From NCBI GenBank assembly GCA_036971615.1, contig JAYKKR010000048.1, positions 124,001-188,000 of the forward strand: a DNA stretch of 64,000 bases, written 5' to 3'. Under the pieces are notes generated by a model that saw only the letters and a program-made list of their open reading frames with translations, was not told the origin of the DNA and searched no databases. The position numbers were made by a program, and so were the translations under genes. Below, in pieces: positions 47,201 to 59,687 of the stretch; within the stretch, counting starts at the first letter, position 1, and each line of letters begins with the position of its first letter. Origin of the DNA: Amyloporia xantha. Lineage: Eukaryota > Basidiomycota > Agaricomycetes > Polyporales > Adustoporiaceae.

Positions 47201-47778
47201 ATGTTGTTCTGGTTGTCCGTCCTTGCCCTGTCGACATTACTGGTAATGTGTATGTCCCTCCTCTGCTCTCGATAAATATTCAGTAATTGACATGATTGTG
47301 TTCCCGCAGTGACATTTCGGTACCGCGCCACCCTCATCCCCTATGTTCCCAACCCGGTTAAGTCTCTGTTCCCGAGACTTGGCCATTACGCTCCTCTATC
47401 CACCTTTGCCGAACAAGCTGACGCGGGATTAACTTCCACGACGTTTGACATCGAGGCGAACATCCGGGATGGTGACTCTAGGGCTGGTCTAGATGAGCGT
47501 GGCACTCAGGAGGTGTTGGAGATCATGCGTCGGGAACGGGTCAAGTGAGTACAATGCCGACGGACATTGTGACTTATTAAATGTCATTTTTGCCTTTTGA
47601 TCCAGTTTCGATCAGGCGAGGTTGATTCGCCAGAATCAGATTCTCGCTGCGAACGGTATCGATCCTTCTGGTATGTAACTGATCTACCTTGACCCTTGAC
47701 CTTGTAGACGGTCATGCTGAATGCCAAATGTGATCATTAGGAATGCCACTCGATGCGAAGGCTGTCACCAGGCTATGA
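47201..47778 (+). CDS. DUF2015 family protein
   Basis: Small fungal protein of unknown function with an N-terminal membrane anchor. Four exons, 47201-47249, 47310-47544, 47606-47670 and 47741-47778, give 128 residues. A hydrophobic start (MLFWLSVLALSTLLV) leads to FRYRATLIPYVP. The family block follows: EQADAGLTSTTFDIEANI, DGDSRAGLDERG, EVLEIMRRERVNFDQARLIR and NGIDPSGMPLDAKAVTRL, in the DUF2015 order and length. In most members this reads GLTSxxFDLxxNIxxGDxRxGLD. The role is not known. Confidence 0.9.
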
Positions 47779-49173
47779 TCTTCGACGCCTCCTTTCTTCC
47801 AATGCTGTGTGTACGACTTGTTTGTAATTCTCGACAGACGACTTCACTCTCTTTCTCCTTCTCTTCATCTACTTCTCATCTGTATGTGCTCCAGAATATC
47901 GCTGGCTAATATAGTTGCAGCAATCCTTGTCATTGTGCACATTTTGGGGCTCTTTGTAATGTGTGTGTACTCTATTCATCATGACATCCCTGTCCAGATT
48001 GCTGTTGTCCTCGACCGCTGTGGTCCGTGTGGGTGATGTCTCGCTTGCTGCTCTCCGTACTGGCATGCAATGGACATGCGTCTGCAGCGTCGCACTGGCA
48101 TGCCGTGGTAGCTGTGCTTTTCGGCCTCCGCATGTCACGTGCTCCTACCGACTGTAGTGCTCGGGCAATGAGAGGTACCGCTCGCTCAAGATGGTTCGAT
48201 GTATCTTGTACGTGAACCAGAAGCCACTTGTGGAGCATAGGTTGTGTCTCCGGAGAACAGAATTGATAGCTGTCGTTACACTGTTTAGATCGATTTCGGT
48301 AAGGTCACTCCGATCTGTGAAATGTCTTCATAGTGTCAGCTTATGCGATTCGGGTGCGGTCCTTCTACAGCTACAATGTTATTACATTTCTTGTTTAACC
48401 GTCCAACGAGCTTACTTGCTCTACATTAGATCGCCTAAAAGACGCCGCTTCTGCTAGATCTCTCAGCAGGGGCTCCTTATATCCTCCGCGGTCCTTATCC
48501 TCCATGGGCATAGCAGGCCTCGCATAATGTCCCGCCCTCAAGGAGTATTCCGTCTTCTAAGTACGCACGAAAGTGTAACGTGCTCCTATAGTATACCTTG
48601 AATTATCTGAGAGCATGCGCTTCGATACGATCATGCATACAAAGAAATGTCCCTGACTTTATGTTGCATTCTCATTAATTCTCTGACTGTCACTCATGTA
48701 TTTTTGGCAAATCCTACAGACTTGTATCCTGATTTCTTCGCGCCCGAATCGCCAGCGCCAGGAATGTGGAGAACTCCGCGTAGTCATTTGCTAGTATGTC
48801 GCATGTGATCATGCAAATCGCCTCCATCGTTTGCTGAGTTGTTTTGAATTCCCTGCGGTGCACACTGCTTGCGGATAATTCGTCTCAATGATGGATTGGC
48901 CCATGGTGACGGATTTCATAACGTTTGCGGTAGGACCGACACTCTTAAAATATCTTGACAAATGGTGAGTGCACCTTTATATTCTACTCGACTACAGAAG
49001 ACAAATGTGCAAGCGATGCTCCCGAAAGCTCTCTATTTGATAGATGATATCTTGCGCTTTCGATCACGTAAATTTCTCCTTTGCAATATGCGTACATGCT
49101 TATGCCCCCATTATAGCTATTCAAATGACACCTCGAGAAGGTACGATCACCGCTGTTACAACCAGAGACATCT
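47779..49173. other. Intergenic, no gene supported
   Basis: Over 1.3 kb without a coherent frame. AT-rich, with a pyrimidine-rich run at 47840-47890. No repeat or RNA signature is seen. Confidence 0.45.
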
Positions 49174-50567
49174 CTACTTGCGCTTGGCACTGCCACGGCC
49201 CTTAAAGACCCAGTCGACCTGGTTGGGAAGATGTATATCCACTCCCAACTGCTCGGCGAAGGTCCAGACGCTCTGGTGGTCCCTTAGGAGCTGTCTTCCC
49301 AACAGCACCATATCGATTCCCTGGTTCACTAAGACGTGCTGTGCAATGTGGGCATCCGTGATGCCGCCGACCGATGCGACTAGCATCCTGTCGCCGACCC
49401 TCTTCTTCACGGCCTCGGCGAAGTGCGCCTGGTATGCGGGTGCGACAAACTTGATCTTCTGCCTGGGGTCAAGCCCAGCGGAGGAGACATCGATTAGGTC
49501 GACACCGTGGCCGATCAGGATCTCGGACAAATTTACGGTATCCTCGAGGCGCCAGGAGGGCTCGTCGAGGTCCTCAAGCCAGTCAGTAGCAGAGGGGCTG
49601 TAGATCGCCATCAATTACTCGCTTCTCTGCGATGTAGATATTCTCCTACTCACCGGAACATGAGCGGCATGTCCGCGGGTATGACTGCGCGTACTGCATC
49701 CACGACTTCCAGGGCCAGACGAATACGATTCTCGAAGCTCCCGCCATATTTGTCCGTGCGCTTGTTGGACACCGGGCTCATGAAGTTGTGCAGCAAGTAC
49801 CCATGACCAGCGTGGATATCGATCACGTCTATACCCGCCTTGACCGCGCGCACGGCGGCGGCGGCAAAACCTCTGACTATCCGCTGAATGCCCGCCTCAT
49901 CGAGCGCCTTGGGCTTCGGATAGTACTCGGCGTCGCTGTACGGGACCTCTGACGCAGACACGACGTCGTCCGGCCAGCCTCCGACCGCCTCGCTTGCACC
50001 GTTCTCCGGTGCGAGCCACTTAGCAACGGTAGAGGACTTGCGCCCACCGTGGCCCAGCTGGATTCCAAGCTTCTGGCCCTGAGAATGCGCGAACTCTGCG
50101 AGCTTGCGCAGGGGATCGATCTGCGAGTCGTCCCAAAGGCCGCTGTCCTCAGGAGAGGTGCGACCTTCGGGAAGCACCGCGGTCGCCTCGATGAAGCTTA
50201 GGGCGGGACCGTAGATCATGATGCCACCGACTGTACATCCGGTTTTCAGCACCGCGTTGCTCTATATATTGTACACATACTTACTGTGCGCACTGTGCCA
50301 CGGAGTAATCTGACCATGATGAGCCGATGACTGCCCCAACGGAGATAGCTGCGGGCATCGTGGTTAGAGCCCTCGTAAAATACGAACGGTCCTGGAGCCT
50401 ACCATGATGCGATTCTGGAACAGCATACCCCGGATCTGGATAGGCTGGAAGAGCTTAGGGATGGGTTTCCCGCTAGACTGTGGGATGACCGCCGTCCCCG
50501 CAGGAGGAACCTGGGCTGGGGTGAAGTACGGGGTGTTAGGCGCGGCAGGCGATATGATGCTTTCCAT
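49174..50567 (-). CDS. Old Yellow Enzyme, NADH:flavin oxidoreductase (YqjM-like)
   Basis: FMN-dependent ene-reductase that reduces activated C=C bonds. The physiological substrate is unknown. Four exons, 50567-50403, 50348-50285, 50230-49654 and 49597-49174, give 409 residues. It shows LSPLGQSSAHHGQITPWHSA, FIEATAVLPEGRTSPED, QLGHGGRKSS, IDIHAGHGYLLHNFMSPVSN (class III signature), TDKYGGSFENR and the FMN phosphate loop SVGGITDAHI/VLLGRQLLRD. In YqjM the first block has a cysteine (SPMCMY) where this has LSPLGQ, a possible redox-tuning difference. The ATG at 50567 (acaATGG) was chosen over an in-frame one at 50663. Confidence 0.92.
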
Positions 50568-51824
50568 TGTGCTGTGAGTAGGGATGGGTTGATTATTGGT
50601 CGCAGCCTCAGCGAGTCTTATATCCTTAATGCGATTGCTGGTGGGACTGGCTATTTTCTTCAAGCAGAAGCAATTATTCCAGGTCTCAGCTGATTTCTAG
50701 ACGACGAATTTTACAAAGCGGCCGCCTCAGAAGCTGGAAATTTTACAAAGCCGGCTAGCCACCGTTGCATGAACTGTAGACCCAGACCATATCGTTCGGG
50801 TTCTTCTATGAACAGTTCATCAGCACCTTGACGCAGCAATGCTCAGTTGACTTGACTTGACGCGGCGACGCTTACAATGTATGATGGAGTGCCGACTTTT
50901 GCTGAGTAAATATAACACTTTCTGGTAGGGCGCTCGTATAGATGCGGGATCCTTTTCAGCATTTGCGGTCTCCAACTGCAGGCATGTGTCAGATATGAGC
51001 GGCTAGAACCTGTTGGCTGACTCAAACGGAGGAATTTTGCATCAATCGAGACTATGCAATTGATGTGGAAAACAAGGTGGTTGACGTTTGTTCATTGGTA
51101 CTACGGCATAGAACCTCGTTTCTAGCAGCCGGAAATTCTGGAAGATGTCATGTGGTGACAAAAATACCTCAGCTGGGTCATATTATCGGTAGAGATTGAA
51201 ATGTGTTGCCTGCCTAAAATCGTTGCTATGAAGAGCCTCCATATCCTATCTCTGGATAAATTTCTTGGACCACTTGGTGTGTACTTTTGTCGTTAATGAT
51301 TATCCTGCTTACCGGGATGGACCTACAACCAGACCGCCATCACGGGTAATAGCATGCGAGTTCGGCGGCCGGAGCAGGTTATCTTCCGTCACGTTACCAA
51401 GAGCTCTGGAAAGACAAACTGGAAGCCCTAGACTGACATATCCAATGATATTGTATGGATTCGGGAAGTCTGCACTTACCGCGGTGGCTGCTCAGTCCCT
51501 TCTGGATTTCGCCAGGGTCAAGATCGATGAGAGCTTCATTACATCAACATCAACGGAAGCTTCCACCCCATGTATAGAGCGTACCTCTTCTCGCATACTT
51601 TCGTGAGAGGAATTGGAGTGAAAAGGTTTCATTGCGTTCTTAGGACCGCAGTGAAAGCGCACATTGAACAATCTGCTAGGCGAATTAGGCAACTGAAGTT
51701 GCCATTTTCGGCTGCGCTCAGTAAGCCCATGATGCACGTGACAGTCGCGTGTTGGCATCCCTGATGTGCAACATTATGTGTTTGCATGAGTTGTCTCCGC
51801 CTGCAAAGCCGAGTGTTGTAGGTC
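50568..51824. other. Intergenic between OYE and RED/IK genes
   Basis: The two genes are divergent. Around 50708-50755 the sequence attttacaaagc repeats. Frames in 51265-51770 are short and lack motifs. No gene is called. Confidence 0.45.
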
Positions 51825-53436
51825 ATGGACCAAGTACGCCATCTTGGGTTCTTGCAGACATATGCGCTCACAAATAATACAGGAATCGTTCAGAAAGCTC
51901 TTACAGACCCCTAAACCGGGCTCATCTACCATATCTACCTCGCGAGGGTCTCTTCTTGCAACTGCAACCTCTAAATCAAAGCAGTAGGTTTGTGCAGCTT
52001 GTAACATTGATTTTTGGCCTCACATGTAATGCATTTCGTGCTAGGAAGACGGTTGATGCGTCCAAACCCGCATTCAAGCCTCGCACTGTGAAGAAGAAGT
52101 CACAAGCAACCGACAGTTACCGCGATCGTGCTACAGAACGTAGACTTGGGCTCGACAGCGACTATGCACAGGTGAGGATGCCTGAGACACTGTGTCTATT
52201 TCTGGGCTGAGCACTTGAATTGCAGGTGGAGGCACTTGCTGAAGATTTTGAGCGCAAAACCGCCGATGAAATCGACCGCAAAGCAGTACGCACTCTTGCA
52301 AATTCCCTCTGTCGTTCATTGTACCATCCTTTTGCAGGTAGAAGAGCAGAGACGTTACCTTGGTGGAGATAGCACACATTCTGTGCTCGTCAAGGGCCTC
52401 GACTATGCGCTCTTTGAACAGAACCGCGCCCGGGTAGCAGCGTCTGCTGCCGCTGAGGACGACGCCACGCTCGAACAAGCATTCCTGGAAGTGTCGTCGA
52501 GTGTACCGAAAAAGCGCACGCGCGAGGAGATTGTCCAAGAACTTAAGGCCAAGCGCGAGAAGAGTGAGGAGTCGGCGGAGAAGATAATTAATGCTGCTGA
52601 TGCACCCCTTGACGAGGCGAAGAAGGCGGGGAAGTTCAGGCCGATTGGGTTCAAGCCCATAGGTGGAGATGCGGGCGCGAAGACGAAGAAGAAGGTGAAG
52701 CAAAAGGCAGAGGGTGAGCGGAAGAAGAAACGTAAGGTGGAGGCGTCAGTTGCGGATTCACCATCTATCGCTGCATCTCTGCCTGCTCCAGCGGAAGCAG
52801 GGCCTTCCAAGCCCAGCCCTCCGCCACCTCGGCAACCTGAGCCAGAACCGGAACCGGAGCCAATTGACGCGGATTTCGACATCTTCGCGGATGCCGGAGA
52901 ATACACTGGCGTGGATTTGGGCGATGACGAAGAAAGCGAGGGCGAGATAGAAGATGACCACGCACCTGGCGAAGGTACCAGCAACGTGCCGCCTAAGACA
53001 GGCCGATGGTTCGAGACGGAGGAACAAGAACGGAATACCTCGCCCAAGCCTGAGCCCGCCGAAGTGAGTCCTCCGCCTGGCACGGGCCTGCCACCGCCCG
53101 ACATCCCGTCAGACAAGGAAGAGGGCGAGGAAGAGGAGGAGCGTCCGATGCGGCTACAGCCCCTGGCATCTTCAGCATTGCCTTCTATCCGCGAGCTGCT
53201 AGAGCTCGACTCAGCCGTGGACAAGAATAACAAGCGGCGTGCACGAAAGGAGAAGAAAAAGGATAAGCGTGAGGCCGGCGATGTGACGGTAGACAAAAAT
53301 AAGATTGATAGAGACTACAAGCGGTAAGGGGGGCTATTCTTCTGTGTCGGTCCTGGCTAATTCTAAATCTGGTGATAGGTTGAAGGCATATACGGACAAG
53401 AAGGCCGCTGCAAGTGGAGGAGGATCGAAGTCATGA
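51825..53436 (+). CDS. RED/IK-like spliceosomal protein
   Basis: Homologue of the RED (IK) factor, part of the activated spliceosome that works with SMU1. Six exons, 51825-51833 (only 9 nt: ATG GAC CAA), 51883-51983, 52045-52171, 52226-52285, 52338-53323 and 53379-53436, give 446 residues. The start reads MDQESFRKLLQTPKPGSS. The family core is clear: SYRDRATERRLGLDSDY, VEALAEDFERK, VEEQRRYLGGDSTHSVLVKG and LDYALFEQNR. A long Lys/Glu/Pro-rich region follows and the end has RDYKRLKAYTDKK. The repeated RED dipeptides of animal proteins are absent, as in fungi. Confidence 0.9.
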
Positions 53437-53947
53437 GTCAATTTTACTTACGGCTGCGTCAATTGTACAACTTTGGAAGATCGCCATTCCGTGATCATCG
53501 TAATGCCATGTATATGAAGACATTCCGTCTGCTGAGCCACTCTAAAACCTTTGCATTCTGGTTTCGAGGTGGTGGCATCTTGAGATACTTTTGTCTCCAC
53601 AATGTGCGCTAACAGTGACCTTCCTGTCTATATATACGTTTGGAAATTGGTAGAATACAGTGTCAATCTCCAGTGAAGAACATCCGCAACTTATTATTAT
53701 AACAAGTGAGTACACTATAGAGGACAAGAATAGTACCATACAGTAGCTGCAACGCGAGAATATCATAAACTCCACCCGTGTACCAGTAGGATAAGAATAT
53801 GGGTATCCCCATAAATTGAGTAAGTCGTGAGGTTGTTCGTAGCGATTCGTTCAATGAGATTTCCGTGCATATTATCTATATCAGCGGGTAGAATTAAAGC
53901 GTGACAATGTCTTCACCGTCTCTGCAATGGCCCAGGTGATGGCGGGC

Positions 53948-56653
53948 TCAATACGCGACATACGCGACACAAAGAAGGGGAAGGCCCACGAAGAGCCCTG
54001 CCCAGAACACGACATTGCCGAGTAATTTGTTCCGCTTGATAGCTGGAATGCGCCCAACAACGATCATGGGAATTTGGCTGAGCTGCAGCAGCAAGCGAGT
54101 GGGATTAGCTTGTCAAGGTACAGGCCAAGTACACATGCCTGACTTACCTGGAGAAAGAATAGGTACATGCTATTTGGTTTGATCAAGCTAATAGTCAGCC
54201 ATTGCCCAACGAGCCTAAGAAAGAGACACTGACCGAATTTTCTTTGTGACGATGGTCATGACGAGTTCGTGGGCGGCAGCGCTCAGCAGGAACGTGAAAA
54301 ACATTGCACCATTGCGAGACAGCGCGAAGCTACTCATCGACGAGGCATATACGTGCCGTAACAAGAAAGTATGCACCGGTCGGTTCCATTTACGTGAGAA
54401 CTCATCCCAGGACGTCGAGTTCCACTGGGAAAGTCACGAGGACCAAGTCAATGGAGTCGATCGCAGGAACGACGGTGGAAACGTACCCAGTCATCATAGA
54501 AGCGACGGTCAGCGAAGCTGGAATGATCACCGTAAACATCTAATGTGACACCTGTCCAACTTTGCAGAACGACTTACTATGATAGCTCCGCAAAACCATT
54601 GCAAATGCATTCTATGCATAAGTAACAGGGTCAGACAGGGGTGAGACAGTTCACGTCTGATTAACGCACCGAAGATGAGGTAGAAGAGCAGCAGGAACGC
54701 GACCAAAAACGGTAATGACAGGTCCAAGAGGGAACGCCATACGGTCTGCTCTGGCGTCGGCGTGAGCGGAATGATAAAGCTTTCCGTAACAGTGTAAAGC
54801 AGTGCGAACGTCCCGAACGTCGCGACAGTCTTTTCAAACACGTATAGCGGTCGCATGCTGTAACATCCGCGGGCACTTTCAACGGCTGCGTCCGTAAACA
54901 GACAAAATCCAGTGCTCACACGTCGGTCCTCGGGTACTCCAACTCATAAACCAATGTCGGGATCGCCATGTACACCGCGAAGTTTCTCAAAGTGATGTTC
55001 TCCGGCCACCGAACCCTTTCTGGGCCTGTGCCCGTCAGCTCCACCTCCAAATCAGCATGCTCGCGCGCCAGGTCGGCGATCTTGGGACTCGGATGATGCG
55101 ACAGGATCTGCGAAGGCGTATGTGGCGCAGGCGACGGCCCAGGAGGAGCAGGCGCTGACGGAATTAGACGCGTTCCCGTCGTGTTCACCTGCGTCGGTCG
55201 CTCGGGCGGGAATTCAGATGGAGTTGCCCCGGAACTCGCAGGGGGCAATGTCGACGTCCCGATCACGTCCAGGTTGCCGGCTGCCACGAGCCGCTTGCGC
55301 AACGCTACACCGACGTGCGCATCGACATACGACGTCGTGGAGCCCTCCTGCGCGAGAGGCGTCCCGTTCGATGCCCCGTCGCCATGCGCCTGCTCTCTGC
55401 GCTCATCGTCTTCCGTGTGTGCCTTGCTCCCTTGCGCCACGGAAAACGCGTCCTCCCAGCCGCCCTCATCCGCCACCGCGCGCTGGAGCTGCTCGAACAG
55501 CTTCTTCGCCTGCTCGTTCACCCAGTGCAGCTGCCCATTTGTCGTCACGTATGAGTGCATCTTCATGACCAGCACCAGCGAATGGAGTGTAAGGAAGCCC
55601 GACTGCACCCACGGCCAGTGGCGGTTAAATGTCCACTCGATCGCGGTGAAAAGTACGAACGTCTGCCAGAGATGTTGCAGCACGACTCCAGTCCAGTAGT
55701 ATCGAATCCAGCCCTTCTGGATCGCTTTAGCGAAGAGCACGCACATCCCGGTGCTGAGAATGAGCACGCCGTCGGAGAGCGCGAGGGTGATCGCGTCCCG
55801 GGAGAACATTGAGAAGAAGGCGCCTTCTAGCGGATAGCCGTGCTCCTCGATGCTGCGAATATACGTGCGGAGCGCAAACACGAACATGGATATCCAGAAT
55901 AGTGTGAAGAAACCCTGCAAAGGAACTTGTTAGACGCATGCGCACAACAGACAAGACCTCGTTCATGAATATGCTGCATAAAATTGTGACCAATGTAAAC
56001 GTCTATGGGTGCTGTTCGCTAGATGATGCAGACTGTCCGCGGCCCATAAGTAAGTTTAAATGAGGATACGCAACATGCTACCCGGGCAGTTGCACGAGTA
56101 GCCTGTTGCACATCTCACCGGAAACACGTCCGACTGCTCTCTGCGGCATAATGCATGTAATAAAATAGGACTGCTTGTGTATGAGCGCCACAATACCGTC
56201 GTGAAACCGCAGTGAGAGCAGAGGACTCATCGAACAGACATATGTATGTGTTCTCAATGTCCTTGTTGGTCACACAGATTCGCGTCGATCGAAAACTGTC
56301 CTCCCGGTGGAAGGCCGGAAAAACATAGCCCGTTGTCTACCGTAAAAGATACTTTCTGTACTCACTCGGAATTCATTGCTGCCCGATCTCTCGTTGCTGA
56401 TATCAAAGTGGGACTTGCGAGGCGAGAAAGTGACCATAGTGCGTAGCTTGTTGGTCGTGGACGACCGGTAGGGTTTTGAGACATGAATAGTGCCCTCCGA
56501 CGTCTGGAAATCGACGCTTCCGTTGCGTGAGAGTGCTGGTGCTGCGTCATCCGGACCGCTGCCGAGATTAGACGACTTTGGAGAAGGACTACGTGCTATC
56601 AGAATCGCAAGGTTGGACCGACAGAATACTCACCTGGCTAAAGTTGAGGCCAT
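53948..56653 (-). CDS. Sterol O-acyltransferase (ARE1/ARE2, MBOAT family)
   Basis: Esterifies ergosterol with fatty acyl-CoA for storage in lipid droplets; ER membrane. Nine exons, 56653-56634, 56588-56366, 55914-54920, 54857-54670, 54611-54578, 54517-54487, 54424-54234, 54169-54148 and 54082-53948, give 612 residues. Multiple membrane helices flank RGFFTLFWISMFVFALRTYI, LVYELEYPRT, the FYxDWWN motif (FYDDWWN, 493-499), the MBOAT histidine H549 in LLSAAAHELVM, and LFFLQLSQIPMIV. A disordered Ser/Pro-rich insert (55000-55450) interrupts the N-terminal half. The second intron is long (451 nt, 55915-56365). The N-terminal 90 residues were assembled by frame and are less certain. Confidence 0.9.
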
Positions 56654-56950
56654 TGGGTGCCTCTGGAGGCTGTAGAGAAGATATCAGGGATGGTTGGAGG
56701 GAACGCTGCTGTGCAGTCCTATCGGCGCGCCCACAATTTATGACGAGCAGGTCGCTCCCAACGCGCCCAGATCACGTGGTCGAACGTAGGCACGCGGTAT
56801 CGCCGCCGTAAACCTGTTCTGCTAACCGTGCCCGACCCTCCCGAATCCAGTTGCTTTCCCTCAAGTCCTCATCAAACGGTTCCGACTAAGTCGTAGGCCT
56901 TCTAGTGCTGACTGCAGCGGTCTTATCTCTCTCATCTACCAACCGCAACT
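56654..56950. promoter_or_regulatory. Divergent promoter between sterol acyltransferase and EMC5
   Basis: A 297 bp gap separates the two start codons on opposite strands. It carries a pyrimidine-rich tract just before the EMC5 ATG (ctctctcatctacc). No TATA box is evident. Whether the genes are co-regulated is unknown. Confidence 0.5.
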
Positions 56951-57529
56951 ATGTCGGGCACCATTATGCTTGTCCTGGCGACTTTAGCCATCCTACATGG
57001 TCAGTGTTCACGGACCGATATTCGGTAGTTTGAGTAAGCGTTATTGACGCGCTCTTCAGCTGCTTTCTCTACCTATGAACGTAAGTGGTTTCCATGAGCT
57101 TCGCCCGGACTCGTTGCGCCTCGTCTCAGCTCGGTCTCATTCGGATTCGGCGGCGCAGACTTGTCATACCGGAAGGCACTAGGGAAGCCAGAAGAGTCGC
57201 TTCCACAGGACGTACGCAATTCCCGTATGTCCGAGTACGCCCGCGCTGACCGGTGTTGATATTGCAGATTGTCATCGAAGCTCTTGTCGCGCTTGTTCTC
57301 GCCATCGTTGGTGCAACCATGCGCACCCCAGAGCTCAGAGAAGTCACATGGCGCAGCGAGATGAAGCGTAGGTGTGTGTATCCAGCTTATACCTCGTTGT
57401 TTTATAATGTGTACTCATGGTGTCAACACCACAATGTGGGACAGATCGGCCGAAGAACAAGATTCCCGGATATCTTTCGCAACCTTCGTGCAGCGTGCAG
57501 GGATTCTCAGCACCTCGAAGTCTTCATGA
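56951..57529 (+). CDS. EMC5: ER membrane protein complex subunit 5 / membrane magnesium transporter (MMgT)
   Basis: Small two-helix subunit of the EMC membrane-protein insertase. Five exons, 56951-56999, 57060-57080, 57159-57211, 57268-57371 and 57445-57529, give 103 residues. Helix 1 is MLVLATLAILHAAFSTYEHL, followed by SYRKALGKPEESLPQD, helix 2 IEALVALVLAIVGATM, then ELREVTWRSEMKRR and ISFATFVQRAG. This matches the MMgT/EMC5 order (HAAYSTYEH, LPxDIVIE, PLKEI, MKKR). The 21 nt second exon is inferred from phase and the conserved HAAYSTYEH junctions. Confidence 0.9.
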
Positions 57530-59687
57530 TTCACGACGTTCTCTGTACCAGAATAATTTATGGATTGGGCATCTCGCTTTAACTGTGCTACTGCCACTTT
57601 CTCATTACTCATGTAACACGACAATCATGTCAGGGTACCAAGCCTGGATGGAAAGCGAGAAGTCTGTTGCAAGACACAGCGTAGGAGTGGTCGAAATCCA
57701 CCCAATTGATTGCGCTGCTGTCTAGCCTCAGGTCATGCTGCTTTCGTGGAAAGCAACGAAGAGTCCAGGCCCCAGTGCTATCGTGTTCCATATGTTTCAG
57801 CAGCCGACGTATTGAGCCCGGTACAACACTTGGGATGTACCATACTACTATAATGCCAGCTGTGCCGACTACATGGGCTGTTTGGCTCCGACCGTATCAG
57901 ACCAGGAAGAATTGATGCATTGGTTATTCTTTGTATGGAAAATGACTCGTGAGGGTTGTGTCTGCCCCTTGCCTAGTTTTCGGAGCGAAATTGACAGAAG
58001 CGCGTGTATCCCCACAGTCTGCCTCCTTGTCCCGCCTGCTTTCATTTACCGCTTGCTCATATTGCCAAATCGCGCACAATAATAAATGCTACCTGAAAGG
58101 TGAAGTCATAGGGCCCGGAGTGGCCCAACGAAATATTACTCTAGCTCGACTTCGGCATTTCTATGTCTCTTCGTTCATGGTCCTATGTCGGCACTGGATT
58201 CAACGCAGACGCGCGATTACAAATCCTTTCGCTGTTTTCTCATAAAAGAGCTCTGATTCAGCGCGGTAACTGGTGAGATGGGCCTCAAGATTCCGAACGG
58301 GGTCGGATCACCGATCTATCGATCATGCTTTGATCAAGGGACAGTACGTACTACGCTTGGGTTGAGGGTCTGGTCATTCCCCCGTCAATGATAACTTCGA
58401 GTCAGTAAGTAGCCTGGATCGGCTTTGCCTTGTTTCATACTTTTGCAGTGCCACTCGCTTGCTGGTCAAACTTCAACTGTCACTTCGCTCTAGCATGCTC
58501 TGCCGGGATCTTTGCGCGATTCCTACATCATGGGATTTGCACGACTTGGGTAAATTCCGTCAATCCGGCGTTCTCACAAATAATACTACAGTTCTCCCGT
58601 GCGTTTTAATTTGTTACAGCAAGCTAGCCAAGTCGAAGAGATTCGATCCCATGCCAGCAGGTATAATTCTACAACTCATGTTGAATTGTTTGCGTTGAGT
58701 CTACATCTATACCACTACAGGATTGTGGAACGTGTTAGTCTACCCAAATCCGCAGACTGTATACCCAATGTTCTGTTGCTAGGTGCACGCTCATGCCAAC
58801 CTTTACCTCCAGAAGTCCCGTTTACACGTGTAACAAGAAACAGATTTTCTGTCATTTATTCGAAGAATAACTGATCCTACTACGGCACAAAGTTGGCGGT
58901 TGAATCTCTGTCAAAGATTAATTTGTGGGCTTCACAACGTCACAGTAGTGCGTAGATCGATTTTTTCGTGACATGTTATGCAATGTCTAATCGGATAGAA
59001 CTGCCTCTTCTTCTGAAGAACAATGTAATCGGAGCCTCTCTTGATGACAAATACGCTTCCAGCCAGGTCAGCACTCATGAAACTCGAAATTTTGCGACTA
59101 GTGTAGACCTGCACGATCCATAGCAATGTAGAGTAATCATATGCATATGTGAGTTGTCTTGAGTGTTCATAGTGATTCCGTGATCTTGATATCCGTTTGC
59201 AGTGTCTAAACAACTGCGGGTACGTAAATTACGGGTGTTCTTACGATCCTAGGCATCCACTTCTTGATGAAAGGTTTGGACTGTCTGTGCCCCACTTCCC
59301 ACACCTTCCTTTCCGCGAAGGCGGAAGCGGGCTGCAGTCACCGCCGAATCCATCGCGATCTTGTCAGTCGATGACAAAATCATGTGTTCCAGATCACTTC
59401 TCCTGGATTCCCTCTATATCTAGATTTGCACGAGCCTGGGTTATGGGCACACAAGATTGAAGTTCGATCGAAAATATCGTCCTGTGTCATTGTTTGCGCC
59501 TAGTCGTGATCAAAGGGACCTTCCCATCCTCTCCGATCATAGCCGGAACAAGCTCCCGCCTCGTCATAACTGATTTCCACGCTCGATAAGTAAATCGATT
59601 GACCTGCTATGCAGAGACGTCAGCTGACGGATCTTTCTCGCAGGAAGGACGAAGACTGGTTTATCTGACATCTAGTTCACACACCCT
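57530..59687. other. Intergenic, no gene supported
   Basis: About 2.1 kb with short frames only. Around 58459-58560 a plus frame (RSSMLCRDLCAIPTSWDLHD) is mildly protein-like but isolated. No inverted repeat is found. Confidence 0.4.

Noticed and set aside
52403..53296. 297-codon minus-strand ORF opposite RED/IK
   Set aside because: Ser-rich mirror of the Glu/Lys-rich region. The sense strand has the family motifs.
55122..55699. Plus-strand ORFs opposite the sterol acyltransferase
   Set aside because: Shadows of the Pro/Ala-rich insert of the real gene; no motifs.
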